Positions 1-10,912 of a DNA stretch of 64,000 nucleotides are shown piece after piece. The notes beneath the pieces were generated by a model. The model searched no databases and was not told the origin of the DNA. It worked only from the letters and a program-made list of their open reading frames with translations. Source of the DNA: Anolis sagrei (Eukaryota; Chordata; Lepidosauria; Squamata; Anolidae); assembly GCF_037176765.1 (NCBI RefSeq), contig NC_090034.1, forward strand, positions 23,289,375 through 23,353,374. The letters run 5' to 3'. The translations under genes were made by a program, and so were the position numbers. Each line of letters begins with the position of its first letter. Positions within the stretch are counted from its first letter, which is position 1.

Positions 1-353
1 ATGCTAATCTCTGCTAATTTCTAATTCTTAGCAGAACATTTGCCAACATATACATCCCCCGCCCCCACTCCATGAATGAAGTTACTCTTTTTCCTAAGCC
101 AGACAACTTGGTTTCATAGTTACAGAGATCAGAGATCCTAATCCTGCATAGTGCTGTGCAATGGCTTAAGTGCTGGAGTCTTGCAGACTAAGATCCAAAT
201 CCCCACTTGGCCATATAAGCTTGCTAAGTGGAGTTTGGCCAAGTCTCTCACTCTCTCATCTTTAGAGGGAGACAATGATAAACCCTTCCTGAACAAATGT
301 TGGCCCAAAAAAGGCCCCTATAATAGGGTTACCATAACTCTGAAACAAATACA

Positions 354-2000
354 AGCAGTCCCCAACTTACAAATGACCTACAAACAACTCATACTTAAGA
401 ACAGAACGGAGGGAACAGGAAGTAAGAAAACTCTCCTCCTTAGAAGGGAAGGAAATCCATTCCTGAAAGTGTTATTATCATGAGGAAATGGGAGTGTCCA
501 CTGAAGTTTTATCCCCAATCCTTGTTTCCACAACAAGTCGTTTTTCAAAATCCAGTTGTCACAGTACAAGAAAAGGATGAGAAATCTTCTCAACAGGGGC
601 ACAGACAGCAAAGGAAATATCACAAGGGTATGAATCCTTCCCTACTCCATCAAAAGATAAACAGAAAATAGATAGATAGATAGATATTCACTGGAGTTAC
701 ACTTCAAAAATGTACCTGTTCTAATTTACATACAATTTCAACATAAGAACAACTCTACAGAACCTATCCTGTTCGTAACCTGCCTGTATATCCCCAGAAT
801 GAAGAATCTTGACTGTCATGTTGCTGTTTGGAACCTGGAGATACACATTCAGGGATTTAAACTGCGTACCTGTGAATGGCCAAACAAGAATGCAAATTGA
901 GCCTATTGTATTCAATAGGGTTCTCTCCAGGTAAAGGTGCATAGTATCATAACCCACCAGGCAACTTGGCCAAAACATTCCAAACACATTGGAGTCTGTA
1001 GTGAAATCTACCTTTTAGGTGACCAGGCCGAAGCCTGAATATCAGTAGCTTTCATCTTGAAAGGCAGGCAGAGGCAGGAGGAGGAGTCAAGCCGACTCCT
1101 GATTGGGTAGAGCAATTAGGGGAGGAGTCGGTTGAGAGAGGGAAATAAGCTGTCAGCTTTTGACAGGGAGAGAAGTGTCTTGACATCAGACACAGAAGGA
1201 TAGGATTTTAGGAGAGGAAGCTAAAATAGGGTTCTGACAGGAAAGAAAGCTAGAAAGTGAGCCTTAAGGTTAGGGAATAAGGTTGAGACAAAGGCTAGGG
1301 TTTTACTGTGTTGAGAGGACCAGTAAAAGAGAGCTTTGTCTTATTAAACTTAGGAGAAGTTTAGATATCTTATTGCCCTGTGGGAGAGACAGATAGGAGT
1401 CTGTTCTCCAAGTGATACTGTTTCTAAGGATAGAGCAGTGTGTTTAAGGAAACTCACAGTTAATAAAAGCTTTATTTGTCAGTAGATCTAACTGTTTAAC
1501 CTAACTACGTCTCTACAACTGAATTACGCTTCTGTACCACTCATTCCATGAGTAGATGTTTGTTTAAAGCTCAATAAACTTTTTCTAGTTCACTTTTAAC
1601 TGGTGTCAGCTTCAGTCTGTCAAGCACTTTTAAAGTCCAGTCAGCCTGTTAAGGAGTAATAGAAGATACCCAGGGCAAACACACCTTTACCTACAACACA
1701 TTCACACCTTTGGTTCCTCAGACCAATAAAGCTGAGGTGGTGGTGGCTAATACTACCAATAACATCGGTCATTGATTTACTTAACCTATGGTCTGCAGCT
1801 AAATTTTACTATATTGGTGGCAGTGGTGGGATTCATTGTTCCCCCCTGCCCAGATATCCTTTAATTTTACTATACTGGTGGCAGCAGTGGGATTCTTTCT
1901 TTCCCCCCTGCCTCAGATATATCTGTTGATCTATACTATAGAGTCCATCACCCATACCATCTAAAAATGATGGTAGCCGTAATCTAAAACATCTGGAGGC
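354..2000. repeat. duplicated segment, copy 1 (interrupted)
   Basis: 354-788 resembles, in inverted orientation, the pogo-like element at 38289-38717, with ends near CAGTCCCCAA and CCTGCCTGTA. 789-996 and 1941-2000 are a further block (GAATGAAGAATCTTGACTG onward). The same order recurs at 4725-5690. The LTR remnant at 997-1940 splits this copy. Bases 1-353 show nothing I recognise. Confidence 0.6.
997..1940. mobile_element. LTR retroelement remnant, family uncertain
   Basis: This 944-bp block is flanked by a 5-bp duplication GAGTC (992-996 and 1941-1945). Its ends are TGTAGT and ACTATA, close to the TG..CA ends of LTRs. A poly(A) signal lies near 1570, and a purine- and G-rich TGGTGGCAG motif like a primer-binding region occurs twice near its right end. 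The second copy of the host segment at 4861-5690 has the empty site, which proves that this block is an insertion. It is a short, broken fossil without an open gene; the exact family is not determined. Confidence 0.6.
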
Positions 2001-2034
2001 ATGGGTTTGGGGAGGTGTAACTAATTTTATATAT

Positions 2035-2108
2035 CACATAGGCTGTTAGGAATTGTGGGAGTTGAAGTCCAAAACACCTAGAGGGCCCAAGTTTGCCCAT
2101 GCCTGATA
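2035..2108. mobile_element. hAT-type MITE fragment (half palindrome)
   Basis: It holds one arm of the abundant palindrome whose arms read GGGAGTTGAAGTCCAAAACA and end TTTGCCCATGCCTG. The other arm is absent. Confidence 0.6.
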
Positions 2109-2450
2109 TATCAGCAACTGAATGGAAGGGTTATTTCACTGTTTGTCCACCCCTTTAAAGAATGCTTAGAAACTTCGGATGGACCAAAGAACTGCGGCTG
2201 GATTGTTAACTACAGGGGATAATGTTGTGAGTCACTTTGGTTTCTCAATTGAGCTAAAAGCAGGACGACAATGACTTGTTCTCCATATTTCTGTTCATCC
2301 TCATTGCCTTTTTCTGTGCTTGCTTGTCTTTTTCCATCTTAAAATTAGCCACATAGAAATGAATGCAGGACTCCAGATGAGATTTGACCTGCTCAGAATA
2401 TGATGGGACTCCTACTTCCTTTAAATTGGTAACTATGGTTCTATTAACAC

Positions 2451-2872
2451 AGACTAAGGGCCCAGAATATCAAGGCAGATAATCCACAATACCTGCTTTG
2501 AGTTGGGTTATCTGAGTCCACACAACCATATAAACCAGTTCAATATAGCTTTTATACAACTGTGTGGAAGGGGCCTTAGAGCCCATCCAGACAGACCCAA
2601 TATCCCAGGATCTGATCTCAGGTTTTCTGTTTATCCCAGATTACCTGATAGTGTGGACTCATATAATCCAGTTTAAAGCTGAAAACCTGGTATCAGACCC
2701 TGGGATATAGGGGCTGTCTGAGGGCCCTTCCAGACAGCCCTATATCCCAGAATATCAAGGCAGAAAATCCCACAATATCTGCTTTGAATTGGGTTGTCTG
2801 AGTCCACACTCAGATAATGTGGGATTTTCTGCCTTGATATTCTGGGATATAGGGCTGTGTGGCAGAGCCCCT
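2451..2872. mobile_element. three palindromic MITEs in a row
   Basis: Three related copies abut at about 2455-2580, 2577-2725 and 2721-2872. Each has imperfect terminal repeats of the AGGGCCCTTCCA type and internal blocks such as TATCAAGGCAGA and TGAGTCCACAC. A fourth copy lies at 42287-42446 and a diverged relative near 4186-4350. The superfamily is not assigned because target duplications are not clear. Confidence 0.6.
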
Positions 2873-2999
2873 ATTTGCCACCTCACACTGCTGGCTGATG
2901 TTCGCTTTATCAACAATAACCCCAAGGTCTTATTCACATGTAGAATCACTGAGCCATTTATCCCGCATCCTATACCTGTGCCTTACGAGTTTCCTATTT

Positions 3000-3750
3000 A
3001 AGTATCATTGATTAACCTGAGCATTGGAGCATCACTAGATATCATCAAACCATGATATATCAACCAAGATGGGACCCAAAGTCCATGCAATCCCTTGTAC
3101 AACATGCTTTCCTCTCTGAAAGCCTTTCTCCTTGCTCCATTTGCCCTGCAGGCTATAAATGTTGGGGGTGAGGGTGTGCATGCATGTGCGCACACTATGG
3201 AACTTTCCCAAACATACTCCATAAATTGCAGTCCCATGTTGATCATAAGCCAGGTAATAAGAGCATATTTGGTCCCGCCAAAAGCTGGGAGGTGGCAGCA
3301 GGGAGCGGGCGAAGGCTTATTAGCACCAAGGTGAATTTTATGTGTGATGGAAAATGTTTACTCAGCTGAAAGAAAGCAAAAAAGGGTTTTGAACCCAAAA
3401 GCTCACGTTGCTGAAAAGAAGCACATGCCAAGGGAGGGTTTGCGTGCTCCGGGACAAAGTGGCAATTCACTTGCACACACAGGTGTGATTGCGCCAGAGC
3501 AGCCTCCCAAGCCCTCTATATGCCCTCATTGGCTTCACACCTTTGCAAGCACAAAGTGCAGGTGCGGTTTCATACTGGATACCAGACCAGTGGCCATCAG
3601 TGTTCTGTTTCAAAACACACACAAAAACCCACTCCCCCCAATAATTGCCAGTCAAGTTTGACTGCTATGCAGCAAAGATTTATTGGAGAAAACCCATCAT
3701 GAATTTGTAGGGTGACCTAATAATGATGATGATGTTGATGTTTGCTGTGT
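3000..3750. other. unannotated intergenic stretch
   Basis: I see no gene, RNA or recognisable repeat here. Short open frames of 60-105 codons overlap on both strands without protein-family features. Confidence 0.6.
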
Positions 3751-3854
3751 ATTAATCTTTTTGTGAATGTAATAATAATAACAACAACAACAACAATTTT
3801 TTAAAAATGCACAAATATAAGGTGGGTGACTCCTGGCTCAACAACAAACCTAAG

Positions 3855-4110
3855 CTGCAAAGTGTCCACACAAGAACGACTGAAATGATCTGAAAACCAT
3901 GAACCCTTCTGAGGAGCGTCTCAAATAGCTGGGTCTGTTTAGCCTGCAGAAGAGAAGGTTGAGAGGAGACATGAGAGGAGCCATGTATAAATATGTGAAA
4001 GGATGTCATAAGGAAGAGCGAGCAGTCTTGTTTTCTGCTGCCCTAGAGACCAGGACTCAGAGCAATAGGTTCAAATTATAGAAAGGAGATTCCACCTTCC
4101 TAAATCAACA
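3855..4110 (+). mobile_element. CR1 LINE fragment, 3' region
   Basis: Nucleotide similarity to the C-terminal CR1 ORF2 region of the copies at 5718 and 19280: GTTTAGCCTGCAGAAGAGAA, GTATAAATATGTGA and GGAGATTCCACC. It is old and broken. Confidence 0.7.
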
Positions 4111-4389
4111 AATCATGAAGTGAAAAGGAGCGATGACACACATACAAAAGAAATACAACACTTAACATCACATAGATACCCACTGAGGTCCCATCTACAC
4201 TGAAATATAACCCAGCCTGTGAATCTAGATTATCTGCTTTGTACTGGATCATATAGCACTACGGGTTTATATAATCTGGATTCAGAAACTGGATTCTGTG
4301 ACAGTGTAGACCCACGCTCTCATACAATGCAGCTTGAAACTGCATTATATATGACAATATAATGTGTTGTCAAGCTTTAATGACTGGAA

Positions 4390-4650
4390 TCATTGGATTG
4401 CTGTGAGTTTTACGGGCTTTATGGCCATGTTTCTGTAGCATTCTCTCCTGAGGTTTTGCCTGCATCTGTGGCTAATGGTATCTTCAGAGACTGTGCTGGC
4501 AATGAGGCAAGTGTGTGTGTGTATGTGAGCGTGCGCACACGCACATGTGTGGAATAATGTCCAGGATGGGGGCAAGAACCTTTGTCTGTTCAAAACAAAT
4601 GTGACTGTTGCAATTGGCAAGCTTGAGTAGCACTGAGTAGCCATGAAGCT
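4390..4650. repeat. dispersed repeat of unassigned family
   Basis: It shares the GCATTCTCTCCTGAGGTTTT and TGCCTGCATCTGTG blocks with 10255-10370, 11431-11770 and 41350-41560, and then carries a GT-rich tract. Its end (TGTTGCAATTGGCAAGCTTG) recurs near 5680 and 7577. It is common in this window; I cannot name its family. Confidence 0.5.
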
Positions 4651-4724
4651 ACTATCATTTTATGACCAAATGTTTATTGTTTATTTGCTTTTTTATTATT
4701 TCATGTTGTAAGCCTGAAAGAGTT

Positions 4725-5690
4725 ATTATCATGGGGAAATGGGAGTCTCCACTGAAGATTTATCCCCAATTCTTATTTCCACAATAAGCCCAATTATCAC
4801 AGGAACAAGGGAAACACTACAGGGGCGTGAACCTTTCCCTACACCATCCAAAGATAGATTTCAGTGGAGTTACACTTCAAAAATGTACCTGTTCTAATTA
4901 CATACAATTTCAACTTCAGAACAAACCTACAGAACCTATCTTGTTTGTAACTTGAAGTCTACCTGTATAGAGAGGCCCTGCTCTCGATCCCGCCTGCCTC
5001 ACAGGCTCGCTTGACGGGGACAAGGGACAGGGCCTTCTCAATGGTGGCCCCTCAGCTGTGGAACTCCTTTCCTGGGGATATTAGATCAGCTCTCTCACTC
5101 CTGACCTTCAGGAAAAGAGTAAAAACCTGGGTCTTCAAACAAGCTTTTGGAATCTCATTGTAACCAGATAAACTCAGTATTGTGAACGAATATGGAGCGG
5201 CTTAACGATGCAAATGAACATGGATTTAAACCATGTCATTGATTTTTATAGTTTTAATTGCTTTCTATATGAATTTTATTATGTGATTTAACCTGTTTTA
5301 AATGATGTATTTATGTGTGTTCGGCATCTAATTGTTGCCAGTCTGTACACCACCTTGAATTGCCTTCGGGATAAAAGTGTGGTAAATAAATAAATAAATA
5401 AATAAATAATAGCCCCAAAATGAAGAATCTTGACTGTCATGTTGCTGTTTGGAACCTTGAGATACACATTCAGGGATTTAAACTGTGTACCCGTGAATGG
5501 CCAGATAAGAATGCAAATTGAGCCTATTGTATTCAGTAGGGTTCTCTCCAGGTAAAGGTGCCTATCTCAACTCACCAGGCAACTTGGCCAAATACATTCC
5601 AAACACATTGGAGTCCATCACCCATGCCGTCTGAAAATGATGGTAGCCGTAATCTAAAACATCTGGAGACACGGCTTTGCAATTGGCAAG
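4725..5690. repeat. duplicated segment, copy 2 (interrupted by L2)
   Basis: This segment matches copy 1 closely over 4725-4977 and 5411-5690. It lacks the LTR remnant but carries an L2 fragment at 4978-5410, while copy 1 is continuous at that point. The two copies thus serve as empty-site controls for each other. Confidence 0.7.
4978..5410 (+). mobile_element. L2-clade LINE, 3' end
   Basis: It encodes the end of an L2 ORF2 (RAFSMVAPQLWNSFPGDIRS, then TFRKRVKTW), followed by a 3' UTR with the L2-type tail CTTCGGGATAAAAGTGTGG and (AAAT)n. It is strongly 5' truncated, as usual for LINEs. Confidence 0.75.
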
Positions 5691-5717
5691 CTTGAGTAGC
5701 ATTGAGTAGCCATGAAG

Positions 5718-7132
5718 CCAATGTGGTCCCAATCTTCAAGAAGGGAAAAAATGATGACCCAAACAACTACCGTCCGGTCAGCCTCACGTCGATACCAGGC
5801 AAGATTCTGGAAAAGATTATTAAGGAAGTGGTCTGCAAACACTTAGAAACAAATGCGTTCATCGCTAATAGTCAACATGGATTTATCAAAAACAAGTCAT
5901 GCCAGACTAATCTGATCTCTTTTTTCGATAGAGTTACAAGCTGGGTAGATGCGGGGAATGTCGTGGATGTAGCATACCTGGATTTCAGTAAGACCTTCGA
6001 CAAGGTCCCTCATGACCTTCTGGCAAGGAAACTAGTCCAATGTGGGCTAGGCAAAACTACGGTGAGGTGGATCTGTAATTGGTTAAATGGACGAACCCAG
6101 AGTGTGATTCTCCCCAATGCTTCCTCTTCATCCTGGAAAGAAGTGACAAGTGGAGTGCCGCAGGGTTCCGTCCTGGGCCCGGTCCTGTTCAACATCTTTA
6201 TTAATGACTTAGATGAAGGGCTAGAAGGCAGGATCATCAAGTTTGCAGACGACACCAAATTGGGAGGGATAGCCAATAGTCCAGAGGACAGGAGCAGGAT
6301 TCAAAACGATCTTGACAGATTAGAGAGATGGGCCAAAACTAACAGAATGAAGTTCAACAGTGACAAATGCAAGATACTCCACTTTGGCAGGAAAAACGAA
6401 ATGCAAAGATACAGAATGGGGGACAATGCCTGGCTCGAGAGCAGTACGTATGAAAAAGATCTTGGAATCCTCGTGGACAACAAGTTAAACATGAGCCAAC
6501 AATGTGATGTGGCGGCAAAAAAAGCCAATGGGATTTTGGCCTGCCTCAATAGGAGCATAGTGTCTAGATCTAGGGAAGTAATGCTGCACCTCTATTCTGC
6601 TTTGGTTAGACCACATCTGGAATATTGTGTCCAATTCTGGGCACCACAATTCAAGAGAGATATTGACAAGCTGGAATGTGTCCAGAGGAGGACGACTAAA
6701 ATGATCAAGGGTCTGGAGAACAAGCCCTATGAGGAGCAGCTTAAGGAGCTGGGCATGTTTAGCCTGAAGAAGAGAAAGATGAGAGGAGATATGATAGCCA
6801 TGTATAAATATGTGAGAGGAAGCCACAGGGAGGGAGGAGCAAGCTTGTTTTCTGCTTCCCTGGAGTCTAGGACGTGAAACAATGGCTTCAAACTACAAGA
6901 AAGGAGATTCCATCTGAACACGAGGAAGAACTTCCTGACTGTGAGAGCCGTTCAGCAGTGGAACTCTCTGCCCTGGAATGTGGTGGAAGCTCTTTCTTTG
7001 GAAGCTTTTAAACAGAGGCTGGATGGCCATCTGTCAGGGGTGATTTGAATGCAATATTCCTGCTTCTTGGCAGGGGGTTGGACTGGATGGCCCATGAGGT
7101 CTCTTCCAACTCTTTGATTCTATGATTCTATG
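5718..7132 (+). mobile_element. CR1 LINE, 5' truncated, ORF2 reverse transcriptase
   Basis: The long open frame (391 codons from 5702) covers the CR1 reverse transcriptase: YLDFSKTFDKVPHD, then [20 protein letters not shown], then the catalytic [10 protein letters not shown], then the thumb and C-terminal region to LFSASLESRT. A stop at about 6876 ends it before the normal C-terminus, which continues to [10 protein letters not shown] in the DNA. The 3' end carries the CR1 hallmark ATTCTATGATTCTATGA at 7115-7131. The upstream endonuclease is missing. A relatively young copy. Confidence 0.9.
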
Positions 7133-7535
7133 ACTTCCTCCTGGGCACACAGAAAACTGGGCGACTTGGAAGGCACTGAACAGACTGCACTCTGGCACCA
7201 CGAGATGCAGAGCCAACCTTAAGAAATTGGGCTACAAAGTGGAATCCATGACATGAGAGTGTGAGGTAGAGCAAATCACAGGAATCCATGACATGAGAGT
7301 GTGAGGTAGAGCAAATCACAGACTACCTACTGCAATGCAACCTGAGCCCTGCCACATGCACAATGAAGGACCTTCTTGCAGCAACACCAGAGGCACTCCA
7401 GGTGGCCAGCTACTGGTCAAAGGACATTTAATATAATACCAAGTCTGCAAACTTTGTGTTTTGTGTGTGTGTGTGTGTTTGTTTTTAATGCAATACAACT
7501 GTTTGGGTTCGCTCCTGACACAATAAATAAAATAG
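7133..7535 (+). mobile_element. non-LTR retrotransposon 3' end (clade unassigned)
   Basis: It encodes the C-terminus of a LINE ORF2 (LPPGHTENWATWKALNRL, then GTTRCRANLKKLGYKVE) and a 3' UTR ending CTCCTGACACAATAAATAAA. The same family occurs on the minus strand at 8662-10250, 18190-18485, 19183-19275 and 31495-31960. A perfect 40-bp tandem duplication (7241-7280 and 7281-7320) disrupts this copy. A (GT)n tract lies at 7461-7480. Confidence 0.75.
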
Positions 7536-7554
7536 TGTTCTGGGGTGGGAGAAA

Positions 7555-7975
7555 GAACCCTTGTCTGTTTGAAGCAAGTGTGAGTGTTGCAATTAGCAAC
7601 CTTGAATAGCATTGATTAGCTAAGTCAATCAGTGAGGGTATCTGCATAGAGGTAGTATGGCCTCTGTTGCCTGGAGGCATTCTCTGTTTGGGGGGGGGGG
7701 GGCGTTGTTAACTGGCACTTGACTGTTTGCTGCCTGGAGTGCCCCTATTTCTGAGTAGTGAAACAGTTACAGTTAACACCTCCCAAACAAAGGATGCCCT
7801 CAGGCAGCAACAGCCAGGCGCCCTCTGTGCAAATACCATCACAGTCACTGATTGATTTTGCACCTTCATAAGTCAATCAATCAGACTTTATTTATATCGC
7901 ACCCCTTCTCCCCATGGGAACTCAAGGTGGCTTACAACATGAAATAATAAACAAAGCAAATAGACAATAAACATT
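7555..7975. repeat. dispersed-repeat remnant, G-run and L2-like tail
   Basis: 7577-7625 repeats the TGTTGCAATTAGCAACCTTG motif. A run of 12-13 G stands at about 7690. 7880-7975 is an inverted L2-like 3' tail (TTTATTTATATCGCACC and on). Confidence 0.5.
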
Positions 7976-7984
7976 CAGTCATAA

Positions 7985-8662
7985 AATTATAGAATAATAG
8001 AATCATAGAATCATAGAATCAAAGAGTTGGAAGAGACTTTATGGGCCATCCAGTCCAACCCCCTGCCAAGAAGCAGGAATATTGCATTCAAATCACCCCT
8101 GACAGATGGCCATCCAGCCTCTGTTTAAAAGCTTCCAAAGAAGGAGCCTCCACCACACTCCAGGGCAGAGAGTTCCACTGCTGAACGGCTCTCACAGTCA
8201 GGAAGTTCTTCCTCGTGTTCAGATGGAATCTCCTTTCTTGTAGTTTGAAGCCATTGTTCCGCGTCCTAGTCTCCAGGGAAGCAGAAAACAAGCTTGCTCC
8301 CTCCTCCCTGTGGCTTCCTCTCACATATTTATACATGGCTATCATATCTCCTCTCAGCCTTCTCTTCTTCAGGCTAAACATGCCCAGCTCCTTAAGCCGC
8401 TCCTCATAGGGCTTGTTCTCCAGACCCTTGATCATTTTACTCACCCTCCTCTGGACACATTCCAGCTTTTCAATATCTCTCTTGAATTGTGGTGCCCAGA
8501 ATTGGACACAATATTCCAGGTGTGGTCTAACCAAAGCAGAATAGAGGGGTAGCATTACTTCCCTAGATCTAGACACTATGCTCCTATTGATGCAGGCCAA
8601 AATCTCACTGGCTTTTTTTTGCTGCCACATCACATTGTTGGCTCATGTTTAACTTGTTGTCT
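7985..8662 (-). mobile_element. CR1 LINE, 3' part of ORF2
   Basis: On the minus strand a 181-codon frame encodes the CR1 C-terminal region ([20 protein letters not shown] through LDGHLSGVI) and ends at the CR1 terminus (TAGAATCATAGAATCATAG on the + strand). It is truncated just after the reverse transcriptase core. Confidence 0.88.
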
Positions 8663-10250
8663 CTCATTTGGTACCAGCCATTGATTGAGCTTCTGGGTTT
8701 TAGCCTGCCACTTTTGGACTCTCACTTGCTGGGGTGTTCCTGCGAGTGTAGAGCTCATAGTTAGAAAACTATTTCTTAATTTAAGTCATTGGCGTGCTGG
8801 CTGATAACCAAACAGGGGGTGGGCCGGAGATGTCACTGCCTTGGTCCTTTCACTATTGGTTGCTAGTCTGAGATCAGAGTGAAGAGAGGGGCCAGGAAGG
8901 CAGTTCCATCTTGTCTCCTGCACTGTGCTTATACTATAATGTAATACAATACAATATAATATAATATAATATAATATAATATAATATAATATATTGTATA
9001 TACATATAATATTGATATTATAATGTAATACAATATACTGCTAATCATAATATTATATTATAATTATATATTTTGTATTAAATGTAATATTACTAATAAT
9101 ACTACAGTATAATATTATAGTACAATGTAATATATAATATTAATATTGTGCTATGATAATATAATATATTGTATTTACTTTTTACTTGTTAGCTGCTCTG
9201 AGTCCCCTTCGGGGTGAGAAGGGCGGCATATAAATGTCATAAATAAATAAATAAATACTCTCTGGCGGATGTCAGGTGGTGCAGTACCGGATAAACAGTG
9301 TAATTTCTACAGTGGTGTAGGGCGCAGACACCCCATGATAATGCAGCATGTCTCATTAAGAGCCACATCTACTGTTTTAGTGTGGTGAGATGTGTTCCAC
9401 ACTGGGCATGCATACTAAGCAGCAGAGTAGCATAGAGCAAGGGCAGATGTCTTCACTGTATCTGGTTGTGATCCCCAGGTTGTGCCAGTCAGCTTTCATG
9501 TGATATTGTTTCTAGCACCTACTTTTTGCTTGATATTCAAGCAGTGCTTCTTGTAGGTCAGAGCATGGTCCGGAGTAACTCCCAGGTATTTGGGTGTGCT
9601 GCAATGCTCCTGTTGGATTCCTTCCTATGTAATCCTCAGAGGTCGGGATGTTTGTCTGTTCTTAAGATGAAAAGAACATGCTTGTGTTTTAGATGGACTA
9701 GGGATCAGTTGGTTTTCCCTGTAATAGGCAGTAAGAGCACCTAGAGCTTCGGAGAGCTTCTGTTCAACCATCTCAAAGCTCCTTGCTTGAGCGGTGATGG
9801 CACGATCACCAGCATAGATGAAGCTCTCTGTCCCTTCTGGCAGTGGCTGATCATTTGTGTAAATGTTGAACATGGATGGAGCAAGCACACTCCCCTGAGG
9901 CAGGCCGTTCTTCTGTTTCCGCCATCTGCTTCTCTGGTCCTGGAACTCAACAAAAAAGCTCCTGTTTTGTAGCAGGTTTCCTATGAGGCGGGTGAGGTGG
10001 TCGTCCTTTGTGATATTATACATTTTTCTCAGGAGGAGGCGGTGGTTTACAGTATCATAAGCCGCTGACAGGTCTATGAAGACAGCTCCGGTGATCTGCT
10101 GCCTTTCAAAGCCATCTTCTATGTGCTGAGTCAGGTTCAGCACTTGCAATGCGCAGCTTTTCCCTTTCCTGAAGCCAGCTTGCTGTGGGATCAGACAGGG
10201 GTCTATTTTTTCCATAATTCTATGCAAAATAGACACTATCCCACAGGTAT
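8662..10250 (-). mobile_element. non-LTR retrotransposon with reverse transcriptase, split
   Basis: A minus-strand frame of 203 codons (9625-10236) carries reverse transcriptase motifs: GAVFIDLSAAYDTVNHRLLL, NGLPQGSVLAPSMFNIYTND and FIYAGDRAITAQA. The catalytic D-D has become G-D, so the copy is inactive. It continues toward lower coordinates to its C-terminal region near 8665-8790. An AT-rich array plus L2-like tail (8930-9258) is inserted into it, and CR1 abuts its lower end. The clade is not assigned (Jockey/I-like or Vingi-like). Confidence 0.75.
8930..9258 (+). repeat. TAATA-rich array followed by L2-like tail
   Basis: Degenerate (TATAA)n over about 240 bp, then AGTCCCCTTCGGGGTGAGAA, GGGCGGCATATAAATG and (AATA)n. 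A related array and tail lie inverted at 57668-57870, so the two parts move together as one element. Confidence 0.55.
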
Positions 10251-10254
10251 ATTA

Positions 10255-10370
10255 TATACACTCCACTTGCCTCACTGCCGGCAGAATCTCTGAAGATGCC
10301 ATTAGCTACTGATACAGATGAAACGTCAGGAGAGAAGCAGGGACATACAGCCTTAAAAACTGAGTGACCC
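10255..10370. repeat. dispersed repeat fragment of unassigned family
   Basis: It contains GATGCCATTAGC and GAAACGTCAGGAGAGAA, blocks shared with the repeat at 4390 and 41350. It ends just before the TBC1D24 promoter. Confidence 0.5.
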
Positions 10371-10384
10371 TGTGACAGTATAGA

Positions 10385-10661
10385 TGGTGCTTGAATGAAG
10401 GTGGGGTGGAGGAGACGGTAGCTGCGCGCATGCGCAAACACACATATAAAGAGGGGGCAATGAGGACGCGCGTTCCGTTAGCAGAAGGAGAAGGCGTGAG
10501 CCCTCGCGCCTTGCGCACGCGCAGCTCGCTCTCTTCATTCGGCTCAAGAAAAGGCGAGGGAGAAGGGAACGCCTGCGCGCAGAGGGTGCTTCTGGAGGGC
10601 GCATGCGCGGGGCTTGGAGCAGGTTGGCTTTTCAGCGTCGGTCCCCGAGGCGAGGTCGGAG
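10385..10661 (+). promoter_or_regulatory. TBC1D24: TBC1D24 CpG-rich promoter and non-coding exon 1
   Basis: A sharply CpG-rich block in otherwise AT-rich DNA. It holds three NRF1-type palindromes: GCGCATGCGC at 10426-10435, TGCGCACGCGCA at 10512-10523 and GCGCATGCGC at 10599-10608. A good splice donor (GAG|GTAAGA) follows at 10662, and the next matching acceptor is at 13206 just before the TBC1D24 start codon, so this is read as the untranslated first exon with its promoter. The transcription start is not visible; several dispersed starts are likely because there is no convincing TATA box. NRF1 sites are typical of CpG-island promoters of neuronal and mitochondrial genes. The exon assignment is inferred from the gene model. 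Confidence 0.75.
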
Positions 10662-10799
10662 GTAAGAGAAGCCGGGGGGCTTGGTTGCGGAGTAGGCCGC
10701 GAAGCCTCAGGGAGCAACGCTTCGAGGCCTGCAGGCGGTGGAGGATGAACCAGGGGGCCTTCGTGGTGATTAGCTCACCCAGGCCTGCCTTGGCCGTGT

Positions 10800-10912
10800 T
10801 TTACTCAACTCTAGCTTTGCAAGGTGTTTTGGACTTCAACTCCCAGAAGCCTTGATTATTGGCCGAGACTGCTGAGGCTTCTGGGAGTTGAAGTCCAAAA
10901 ACACACACACAC
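10800..10912. mobile_element. palindromic MITE in TBC1D24 intron 1
   Basis: Inverted arms TTTTGGACTTCAACTCCCAG and CTGGGAGTTGAAGTCCAAAA surround a short centre. The termini are decayed. It lies about 140 bp after the donor of exon 1. Confidence 0.6.

Noticed and set aside
671-689. Short GATA tract as a regulatory GATA-factor site
   Set aside because: It is a simple repeat within a decayed transposon; such tracts are common here (also 51176).
5702-6877. Host gene encoding a reverse-transcriptase-like protein
   Set aside because: It is the ORF2 of a 5'-truncated CR1 with the CR1 3' terminus, and near-identical copies are present at 19280.
10391-10855. 154-codon open frame across the TBC1D24 promoter and exon 1
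   Set aside because: It runs through the splice donor at 10662 and into intronic MITE sequence. The arginine-rich peptide only reflects CpG-rich DNA.
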